56,730 nt of DNA, from NCBI GenBank assembly GCA_029865225.1, contig JAOUHJ010000014.1:1-56730 (forward strand). Reading direction: 5' to 3'. Below, in pieces: positions 50,206 to 56,730 of this stretch. This stretch comes from Nitrospira sp. (lineage in GTDB: Bacteria; Nitrospirota; Nitrospiria; Nitrospirales; Nitrospiraceae). The notes beneath the pieces are model-generated. The model did no database searches. It was given only the letters and a program-made list of their open reading frames with translations, and was not told the origin of the DNA. Each line of letters opens with the position of its first letter. Position 1 is the stretch's first letter. The position numbers and the translations under genes are program-made.

Positions 50206-50806
50206 GTGAGCTCGTTTCCGCGGAAGCGTATCAATAGTCCGCAATCTCCCATCCTAACTCTCCCTCAACATCGTAGCGCCTTGATAGATTCGTGGTGCGC
50301 CTAGCATAGTCGACACGCCTTTTGGTGAGCATGGGGCCTGGATCGCGACGGCCTGTGAAATCCCCTTCATCTACAGGATGTTGGGGTGAGAATGTTTTGA
50401 GAATCTGCATATGGGGAGATAGGGTTACAGTGTCTGTGGTTCGGATAGGAGCGACCAAGACGATCGTCTTCTCGATAACTCACCGCTCCTGACCCATCAC
50501 CAAAATAATGCATCAAACCACTAGCAATTGCCTGCTCTATTCTGGTTATGATAACGGGCGTATTTAGGTGCTTCTGCCGAGAGGCGTGTTCTCACGGCGA
50601 TCCAGTGGTGAGCAAAGTAAGCGAATCGCAGATGGTGACTGAACGCTGGTGCCGAGATTTCGATCCGGAAGGTTGATAAGCATCAGTTCTCTACCAGGGA
50701 AGCGAGAGTTGGAACAACGGACAAAACCCGCTGTGAGGGTAGGATATTTGTCCAATGCTCTTCAGCTGGCGATAACGGCACAATAAGGCAAGTAAACATA
50801 ACGAGA
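50206..50806. other. Intergenic region, no gene found
   Basis: About 600 bp, the longest stretch without a gene. Open frames are short, lack ribosome sites and have unlikely composition. It precedes the HTH protein gene and could carry regulatory DNA or a small RNA, but I see no clear stem-loop or promoter. Confidence 0.4.
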
Positions 50807-51673
50807 ATGCAGAATACTGTCAGCAAGAGCCAGGTGATGGCTGATCACACGGTCACGGTGAGTCGCCTTGAGGAGGTTGTCTCGACGGCGGACGAATTTG
50901 ATCGAGTTGTCTCACAGGCCTTGCCGGTGCTGTTGGATCGGGCCACCGGATATACCAAGCGGTTCTTGCGGGAAACCGGTCAATGGAACGATGATATTGA
51001 GCATGAGAAATTTGCGCTGCGTTGGGGCTCCGAATATCTCGAGCGGTTTCTGGTCTGTGGACGTACTGAAGTTCCATGCCGGCCGTTATTTCTCTTCGAT
51101 TCGCTGGTGGCTAAGCAGCACAGTAAGCCGGAACCGTTTTGCTATCATCCGGACCTGTTGCGACCGCTGGGGAGGTTTCTGGACGGGCTTGTTGCGAGGG
51201 CAGTGGTCAGCCGTGATGCGTTGATCGCCTTGTATCACCACTCCTACGGATGGGGTCCTGGTGAAGTGATTGCGGCCACGGGACTCAATGGATTGGAAAG
51301 CCAACGCATCTATAAAAACTTTCGACGATGGCGTGACAGTGGATGGCAACGTACGATGGATGAGATGGGCCTCACGAAGGCTGAGTTGGCGGAATTGAGC
51401 AGTCAGCAACAACGTCATCGTCAACGATTCAACAGCGAGGGGGAGCGGCTGATCAGAGTTGCTCAGGCCCATTACCGGAAAAGTGAGCCGGATCATTATC
51501 CCTGTCTGTCGCGTTCACAATGGCGAGAGATGTTTACGCAAGGCTACGGGTGCGATTACCGAATTTGGCACCTCGCGCTGTGCCTAGACTGTGTGCAAAC
51601 CGCATGGGGCTTGGGCTCCAACGGGTCGTTGACCGAGGAAAAGCCACGTCTGGAGTTGCAGGTACGACCCTAG
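50807..51673 (+). CDS. HTH protein with sigma-region-4-like segment
   Basis: The 288-residue soluble protein is not one I recognise by name. Residues 136-178 (RDALIALYHHSYGWGPGEVI, then AATGLNGLESQRIYKNFRRW) follow the layout of sigma-70 region 4: a helix, a turn with Gly, a GxxExxxIY recognition-like helix and a basic end. The rest is helical, with several Trp and Cys pairs (SLVC; CLDCVQ). It precedes, by 64 bp, a gene for a membrane coiled-coil protein. An ECF-like sigma factor with its membrane regulator is one reading, but no region 2 is evident. An in-frame ATG at 50837 is an alternative start. Confidence 0.55.
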   Translation: MQNTVSKSQVMADHTVTVSRLEEVVSTADEFDRVVSQALPVLLDRATGYTKRFLRETGQWNDDIEHEKFALRWGSEYLERFLVCGRTEVPCRPLFLFDSLVAKQHSKPEPFCYHPDLLRPLGRFLDGLVARAVVSRDALIALYHHSYGWGPGEVIAATGLNGLESQRIYKNFRRWRDSGWQRTMDEMGLTKAELAELSSQQQRHRQRFNSEGERLIRVAQAHYRKSEPDHYPCLSRSQWREMFTQGYGCDYRIWHLALCLDCVQTAWGLGSNGSLTEEKPRLELQVRP

Positions 51674-51737
51674 GCGGGTCACCGAAGTATCCTGCACCGG
51701 ACAGGAAGATAGAGAGAAAGGAAGCACGGAGGTTGTT

Positions 51738-53006
51738 ATGGGGTACGAAGAGGATTTAGAAACATATCGATCACAACGCCTTCAATCATTGAGCAGCCAA
51801 CCCAGCCGATCGGTTCGTGGCGGGTCGGATCCGATTCAGGTGTATGTCAATGAGCGGCGCGTTGGTGAGCTTGAGGGGGTGGGAGTGGATGCCACTCTGC
51901 ACGTGAAGAACCTTGAGCACATCGAGACCATACAGCTTCGAACTGAAGACGGAACGCTCCTGGGAGGGTTGGTTGCACCAGAATATGGGTATCGGACCAG
52001 CCGTATCCAGGTATCGTCCGATGCGGTCGAGCTGTGTGTCCATAATACCGCCCAGGGAGGAGCGCTCAATGCGGCGTTTGTTCCCGCCCCGAGTTACTGG
52101 AGTCGAACTTGGAAAGCCCTCGCTGACGTAGCCGATAGGCTGGCAATACGGCGTCCGGATACGGCGATCGCGCACAGCATGCGAACCATTGCCTTCACTC
52201 AGGCGTTGTTGGCGATCCTGGTGGTGGGATTGGTGGTCGACCGAATGGCGATCTGGATGAGTCCGGAGCGAATGCTGGCTTCCGTCGGACAACCAGAGGC
52301 TCTGCGGACTGTCTCGGTGACTGAGATGGAAAAAGTCGAGCGGCAGTTGGGTGAGCTTGCGCGGATACAGGAGAAAGTCGGAACGGCCTTGGAGACCCAA
52401 CAGAAAGGTATGGCGCAACTCCACCAAACCATGGCTAAACTGTCCTCAAGCCACGAATCCGTGGCGTCCAGTGTCGTCATGGTTAAGGAAGAAATGGAGA
52501 AACGTCAGGAAGGCTCTGAGACTGATCGACCGATACAACGCCCTGTTAGCGACTTCGTACAGAAGGAGCAGCTTGAAGCGGCGATTAAGAGCCTGACTGT
52601 CGATAATGCTCGGTTATCAAACGAACTGGCCAGATTGGAAGAGCATAACCAGACTCTGTCGGCTAAGCTCCAGACGGCGAGCGTGAATGCCTCGAAGGCC
52701 GTCGCTCAAAACCCGGAGCGGTTGTTGGCGAGTCAGCCAGATGTGGAGAGTAAGAATCAATCGGTGCAGGCGGCCGAGAGTTCCCAGAACTCCCAGACGC
52801 AGCCGTTCCTCTTTTGGGTCACTTTCAGTGATGGAACGAGTCAGGAGCGTATCGATCAGTGGGTCCATGAAAAGAATGGGCGCAAAGGTGCTGTAAACGA
52901 AGGGTGGCAGGAAGTGCGGATTGTTCCCCCGGCAGTCCCTCCCGATCTATTTCTCGAGCAAATCAGAGGAGAGAAAATCGTCAAGGCCGCGCGGATCCGA
53001 GAGTAA
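51738..53006 (+). CDS. Single-pass membrane protein with coiled coil
   Basis: The 422-residue protein has a beta-rich N-terminal part (about 30-120; IQVYVNERRVGELEGVGVDA), then a basic stretch and one transmembrane helix at about 151-171 (IAFTQALLAILVVGLVVDRM). A long coiled coil (about 195-335; EKVERQLGELARIQEKVGTA) follows, then a compact C-terminal domain (about 360-422; FLFWVTFSDGTSQERIDQWV). The start ATG follows GAGGTTGTT at a short distance. Orientation is probably N-in, C-out. It may transmit a periplasmic signal to the HTH protein encoded upstream; this is inference from layout only. Confidence 0.6.
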   Translation: MGYEEDLETYRSQRLQSLSSQPSRSVRGGSDPIQVYVNERRVGELEGVGVDATLHVKNLEHIETIQLRTEDGTLLGGLVAPEYGYRTSRIQVSSDAVELCVHNTAQGGALNAAFVPAPSYWSRTWKALADVADRLAIRRPDTAIAHSMRTIAFTQALLAILVVGLVVDRMAIWMSPERMLASVGQPEALRTVSVTEMEKVERQLGELARIQEKVGTALETQQKGMAQLHQTMAKLSSSHESVASSVVMVKEEMEKRQEGSETDRPIQRPVSDFVQKEQLEAAIKSLTVDNARLSNELARLEEHNQTLSAKLQTASVNASKAVAQNPERLLASQPDVESKNQSVQAAESSQNSQTQPFLFWVTFSDGTSQERIDQWVHEKNGRKGAVNEGWQEVRIVPPAVPPDLFLEQIRGEKIVKAARIRE

Positions 53007-53419
53007 ATAAGTTGATCCGCGTGCCTAGCGTCGTGCTGGTGTTGTGGCGAAGGTCTTGGGCCATCGCGACAGCCAGGGCGGAGAAGGTCTATCCCTGTCT
53101 TTGAAGTCAGATGAATAAGAGGCGGTGATTCATACCTCCATCGAGCGAACGGGAATTGTAAGGCCGAATGGCAAGTCAACCTGGGGCGTCTGGACATATT
53201 TCGGTTGGGAGCCAGAGGTTTTGTCCGTTGAGTTGGAAAAGATGGGTGCGTAACATGACCTTCATTAGGAGGATACACGTAAGCAGCATGAGTGTCTCAC
53301 CCAACAGCCCATCGGTGATCACCCTTCAATCAACCAATCGCCCGGCACACACTAACACCTAACAGGTAAACAAGTTGACGACTGGTTAGCCTAGTTGATT
53401 ACGAGAGAAAGGAAGACAC
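53007..53419. other. Intergenic region, no gene found
   Basis: About 410 bp before the glycosyltransferase. A short frame after an AGGAGG (53264-53290) is not protein-like. The ribosome site GAGAAAGGAAG of the next gene lies at the end. Confidence 0.4.
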
Positions 53420-54547
53420 ATGAGAATCGCACAAGTAGCTCCGTTGTGGGAAAGCGTTCCACCGAAACTCTATGGAGGAACTGAGAGAATCGTTTCGTAT
53501 GTGACAGAAGAACTGGTTGCGATGGGGCATGATGTGACGCTGTTTGCCAGTGGGGACTCAGAAACGGCCGCGCGGCTTGAAGCGATTTCCCCACAGGCGC
53601 TCCGATTGAAGACAGGCCTCTTCAATCGGGATGCGTACTTGATGATGCTGCACGAACGGGGGCTTGGGTCAGCCCATGACTTCGATATTATTCATTCGCA
53701 CCTGGACTTCACCGGGTTTCCCTTAGCGCGAAGGAATCCCGTCCCAGTTGTGACAACCCTTCATGGTCGTTTAGACCTTCCGGAACTTGAGCCAGTCTAT
53801 CGGGAATTTTCTGAAATGCCCCTGGTTTCCATATCGGACGCGCAACGTCGACCGCTGCCTTGGGCCAACTGGGCTGGCACCATCTATCATGGGCTTCCGC
53901 GTAACATGTATTCCTTTCAGGAGAGATCCCAGGGGTACTTGGCATTTTTAGGGCGGATCGCTCCGGAAAAACGACCAGACCAGGCGATCGAGATCGCCAA
54001 ACGAGCTGGGATTCCCCTTCGCATTGCGGCAAAGGTTGACCCGTCGGACCGTATGTACTTTGAAGCCGAGGTTGAGCCATTGCTCAACCATCCGCTGATA
54101 GAGTTCGTGGGGGAAATCTCCGATGCCGAAAAAAACGAGTTCATCGGCAATGCAATGGCGCTGGTATGTCCCTACGACTGGCCTGAACCATTCGGGCTGG
54201 TGTTGATCGAAGCGTTTGCCTGCGGCACTCCGGTGGTCGCCTATCGGCGCGGCTCAATCCCGGAAATCATCGATCACAGTGTCACGGGCTACATTTGCGA
54301 CAATCTTGACGAGATGGTGGATGCTGTCGGTCAGGTTCCTCTCATTGATCGAAAGCAATGCCGAACAGCATTTGATGAACGGTTTACAGCGGATCGGATG
54401 GCCCGTGACTACGTGGCGTTGTATGAACGCCTTCTGCTCGAAGATGGGGCGATGCAAGCCCCACGAGGCATCGAATTTGGTCGATCAAGCAACGAGTCGT
54501 TCAAGTCCGCATCGCACTCATTTCCTGGAGGGCGCCGACATGTCTGA
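53420..54547 (+). CDS. GT4-family glycosyltransferase
   Basis: This retaining glycosyltransferase has 375 residues. The N-terminal Rossmann half begins MRIAQVAPLWESVPPKLYGG with the GGTER glycine loop and ELVAMGHDVTLFASGD. The C-terminal half has the GT4 donor-binding region: YLAFLGRIAPEKRPDQAIEI, then PYDWPEPFGLVLIEAFACGT with the E-x7-E motif (EPFGLVLIE), and PVVAYRRGSIPEII. It probably transfers a sugar from a nucleotide donor to a lipid, polysaccharide or metabolite. It overlaps the MFS gene by 8 bp, suggesting that the exporter handles a product or related compound; this is inference. Confidence 0.9.
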   Translation: MRIAQVAPLWESVPPKLYGGTERIVSYVTEELVAMGHDVTLFASGDSETAARLEAISPQALRLKTGLFNRDAYLMMLHERGLGSAHDFDIIHSHLDFTGFPLARRNPVPVVTTLHGRLDLPELEPVYREFSEMPLVSISDAQRRPLPWANWAGTIYHGLPRNMYSFQERSQGYLAFLGRIAPEKRPDQAIEIAKRAGIPLRIAAKVDPSDRMYFEAEVEPLLNHPLIEFVGEISDAEKNEFIGNAMALVCPYDWPEPFGLVLIEAFACGTPVVAYRRGSIPEIIDHSVTGYICDNLDEMVDAVGQVPLIDRKQCRTAFDERFTADRMARDYVALYERLLLEDGAMQAPRGIEFGRSSNESFKSASHSFPGGRRHV

Positions 54548-55859
54548 GGTTGTAACCGATTCAACGGAAGTCCCTTCCACCTCAGGCCGCAGGCGCGGCT
54601 GGGAGCTCGTCAAGACGAGAGACTTTGGTTTCTTGTTCGCGGGTCAGACGATCTCACAAATCGGTGACAGCCTCAACAAAGTGGCGTTGCTCTGGTTTGT
54701 CTACGATCTGACAGGATCGGCCCTCAAAATGACGATGGTCGGGTTGCTTCAAACCCTTCCGCCTCTCCTGTTTGGGCCATTGATCGGTGTGTATCTCGAT
54801 CGAGTTCGAAAGAAGCCGGTCATGATCACTGTCGACTTGCTTCGTACGCTCATGGTTCTCCTGATCCCTGTACTCTATGCAATGGGAGCCTTGACGCTTG
54901 ATAGGCTCTATGTCCTTGTCTTCGCGACGGCGATCTTCTCGACTGTGTTCGGGCCGGCTTTGACCTCGGCCGTTCCGTTGATCGTGCCTAAAGATCGGCT
55001 GGTTGCTGCCAATGCCCTGTTGCAAACCACGACCAATGTGGGTCTTCTGGTAGGGCCCGCCGTCAGCGGTCTCGGGATTGCGCTGATTGGGGCGCAAAAT
55101 GTGCTCTACGTGGACGCAGCGACGTTTTTCATCTCTGCTTTGTGCATATTCCCCATTCGGGTGCGGGAAACGTTTGACAGCATCCGCACAGCGAGCAATG
55201 GGCTCACGGAAGGCATCGCCAGTGATTTGATGGCGGGCTTCCGATTTGTATTTGTCGAGCAGAAGACGGTGATGCTCCTGATGCTCACGGCAACTCTCTA
55301 CAGTGTCGGCATCAGCGCGTTCATTTTTCTCCTTCCGGTCTTTGCCAAGGAAGTGCTCGGAGTAGGACCGATCCAACTTGGATGGCTGTGGTCGGCGCTT
55401 GGGGTTGGGATGCTCTTGGCCTCGTTGGTTCTCACCTCTGTGACGCAGGGCGATGTCCCTTGGCGCCTACGCTTCATGTCCGGTGCGTTGGCCATCGGCG
55501 GCCTCGCTGTTGCTGCACTCGGCTTCCTTGATGCCCCTATTGCTGCCGGAGCTCTGATCGCGGTGATCGGAGGGAGCACGGCCATGTTTACACCGTTGGT
55601 GTGGACGATGTTGCAAGAATTGACGCCCACGCATCTTCTCGGGCGAGTGTTTACAAGCTTTGCAACGGGAGGTATGGCGTCGTCGATGGCCGGGATGGCG
55701 GGTTTTGGATGGGCTGCGGATGCCATCGGACCTGCCGCGAGCTTAGGCGGTATCAGCATCATTCTTCTGATGACGGCGGCTACTGCATGGCTGTTCAGTT
55801 TCTACAAGTCGCATACACGAGGTTTAACGGTTGCCACGGCTGGATCCTTTTCGTCTTAA
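54540..55859 (+). CDS. MFS transporter (MFS_3, EntS-like)
   Basis: The 439-residue inner-membrane transporter has about twelve helices. It starts at ATG 54540, after GGAGGGCG, overlapping the glycosyltransferase end by 8 bp; an upstream extension in the same frame is an artefact of the overlap. Conserved features: DFGFLFAGQTISQIGDSLNK, the MFS A-like loop GPLIGVYLDRVRKKPVM, and PALTSAVPLIVPKDRLVAAN typical of the EntS-like subfamily. Members export siderophores or drugs using the proton gradient; the substrate here is unknown. Confidence 0.9.
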   Translation: MSEVVTDSTEVPSTSGRRRGWELVKTRDFGFLFAGQTISQIGDSLNKVALLWFVYDLTGSALKMTMVGLLQTLPPLLFGPLIGVYLDRVRKKPVMITVDLLRTLMVLLIPVLYAMGALTLDRLYVLVFATAIFSTVFGPALTSAVPLIVPKDRLVAANALLQTTTNVGLLVGPAVSGLGIALIGAQNVLYVDAATFFISALCIFPIRVRETFDSIRTASNGLTEGIASDLMAGFRFVFVEQKTVMLLMLTATLYSVGISAFIFLLPVFAKEVLGVGPIQLGWLWSALGVGMLLASLVLTSVTQGDVPWRLRFMSGALAIGGLAVAALGFLDAPIAAGALIAVIGGSTAMFTPLVWTMLQELTPTHLLGRVFTSFATGGMASSMAGMAGFGWAADAIGPAASLGGISIILLMTAATAWLFSFYKSHTRGLTVATAGSFSS

Positions 55860-55948
55860 ACCAGCCCGGCAGAGATATACAAAACAAGCCCACCCTCTCG
55901 TCACGAAATATCCTCAGGCTTCTTCCGATACCGAATTGACGGAATGTG

Positions 55949-55977
55949 CACAGCCCCCTGATCAACAGGGGGCTGTG
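55949..55977. terminator. Strong hairpin, candidate terminator
   Basis: CACAGCCCCCTG and CAGGGGGCTGTG form a perfect 12-bp stem around the five-base loop ATCAA. It lies 90 bp after the MFS stop. No U-rich tract follows, so it may work as a Rho-assisted or processing hairpin rather than a classical terminator. Confidence 0.55.
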
Positions 55978-56068
55978 TCGTGGTCTATGCAGATGACAGA
56001 GAAGCGGCAGCGGGTTAGAATGCGTGGGTGATCTTCACGCCATGGAGTTCATCAGGAGGAATTGCCCG

Positions 56069-56730
56069 ATGACCACGTCGTCACGAGCGCTGATTGCTTT
56101 GAGCCTGTTCTTGATCTGGCCGCTGGGTGCGCACTCTGAAGCATCCGAGGCCAACGAAAAAGAACAGGTGCCGGAAAAATCTGCACCAGGTGCCGTACAG
56201 GCACCGGCCGGATCCGACAGTCAGCCCGCGGCGCCAAAACCGGCCCCGGAAACGAAGCCGCATCCCCCGACAGCTCCCGTGCCGAAGAGCGAACCTCCAA
56301 CGGAACACAAAGAGGGCGTGCCGGTCAAGCCGGCGCCCGGTGCATCCCAGCTGCCTGCGGCCTCCGACGGCCAACCGGTGTCGCCAAAACCGGCCCCGGA
56401 CGTGAAGCCACCGCCTCAAGCTGTTCCCGTGCCAAAGAGTGATACGTCAACGGAGCATAAACATAAAGAGGGTGTGCCAGAAAAGCCTGCGTCCGACAGC
56501 CAGCCCATGGCCCCGAAACCGGTACCGGAAGCGAAGCCACAGGCGCCGGCTACTCCGGCATCGAAGAGTGAGGCCTCGACCGAGCACAAAGAGGGTGCGC
56601 CCAAAAAGCCTGCGTCCGACGGTCAATCCGCGCCACAGAAACCGGCGCAAGAAGCGAAACCACAGCCACCACCAGCACCTAAAACCAAGAATGAGGCGGC
56701 AACGGAACATAAAGAAGGTGCGCCGGAAAA
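56069..56730 (+). CDS. Exported Pro/Ala-rich repeat protein, partial (3' end outside window)
   Basis: From ATG 56069 (AGGAGGAATTGCCCG upstream) the frame stays open to the window end, about 220 residues. It starts with a signal peptide (RALIALSLFLIWPLGAHS). Four imperfect repeats of 41-50 residues follow, each with a SDSQP- or SDGQP-like start, a KPAPE-like Pro/Lys-rich middle and a TEHKEG(V/A)P end, for example STEHKEGAPKKPASDGQS. The composition is low-complexity Pro, Ala, Lys and Glu, so it should be an extended, unstructured periplasmic or surface spacer. Function unknown; the C-terminus, which may hold a folded domain, is not in the window. Confidence 0.75.
   Translation, partial: MTTSSRALIALSLFLIWPLGAHSEASEANEKEQVPEKSAPGAVQAPAGSDSQPAAPKPAPETKPHPPTAPVPKSEPPTEHKEGVPVKPAPGASQLPAASDGQPVSPKPAPDVKPPPQAVPVPKSDTSTEHKHKEGVPEKPASDSQPMAPKPVPEAKPQAPATPASKSEASTEHKEGAPKKPASDGQSAPQKPAQEAKPQPPPAPKTKNEAATEHKEGAPE

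Noticed and set aside
54216-54539. 108-residue N-terminal extension of the MFS frame
   Set aside because: It overlaps the glycosyltransferase coding region; the internal ATG 54540 has a strong ribosome site and starts a normal MFS N-terminus.
1-56730. CRISPR arrays, transposases, integrases or prophage genes
   Set aside because: No regularly spaced repeats and no recombinase, transposase or phage structural proteins were seen in any frame.

Overview
The window is a chromosomal segment from a moderately GC-rich Gram-negative bacterium. Outer-membrane and periplasmic genes (MlaA, Slp, a YdbH-type lipid bridge, HME-RND efflux) show a double membrane. The archaeal-type fructose-bisphosphate aldolase/phosphatase, a two-gene SufC/SufB-like Fe-S machine, a six-PAS-domain kinase and a giant TPR/CHAT protein together suggest Nitrospira (Nitrospirota). 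That placement is inference from gene content; no rRNA or marker gene is present.

Layout. 0-4 kb: partial rtcA (minus), fbp aldolase/phosphatase (plus), and a minus-strand SufB/D-like plus SufC pair. 4-8 kb: a plus-strand stress cluster (triple BON, Hsp20, a small exported protein, Slp lipoprotein, DnaJ). 8-14 kb: a PAS-rich histidine kinase overlapping its NarL-type regulator, a small protein, and a saccharopine-dehydrogenase-like enzyme. 14-17.3 kb: MlaA and a tandem UspA protein, bracketed by two related 26-27 residue membrane microproteins. 17.3-21.7 kb: a heavy-metal RND adaptor and pump. 21.8-29.1 kb: a formylglycine-generating-enzyme-like protein, GNAT, macro domain, M20 amidohydrolase, a GNAT/cyclic-nucleotide-domain fusion, two overlapping small genes and a four-CBS protein.

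29.2-42.6 kb (minus) is the most striking region. Five tightly packed genes encode an AsmA-like YdbH-family intermembrane protein, a YdbL-like DUF1318 lipoprotein, a roughly 2585-residue exported TolB-propeller/TPR/CHAT protein, an SH3 protein and an M48 metalloprotease. I read it as one operon that places a caspase-like CHAT protease and a second protease beside an inner-to-outer-membrane lipid conduit.

43-50 kb is mosaic: a membrane microprotein, NUDIX, AEC transporter, THUMP methyltransferase, a PIN/Phd-type toxin-antitoxin pair flanked by direct repeats of the methyltransferase 3' end, an MNT/HEPN pair whose HEPN partner is truncated, two paralogous L7/L12-C-like membrane proteins, a ferritin-like protein and an SnoaL-like protein. 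50.8-53 kb holds a two-gene unit: an HTH protein with a sigma-region-4-like segment, and a single-pass coiled-coil protein. 53.4-56.7 kb holds a GT4 glycosyltransferase overlapping an MFS exporter, a strong hairpin, and an exported Pro/Ala-rich repeat protein that runs off the end. No tRNA, rRNA, CRISPR array, transposase or integrase was found.
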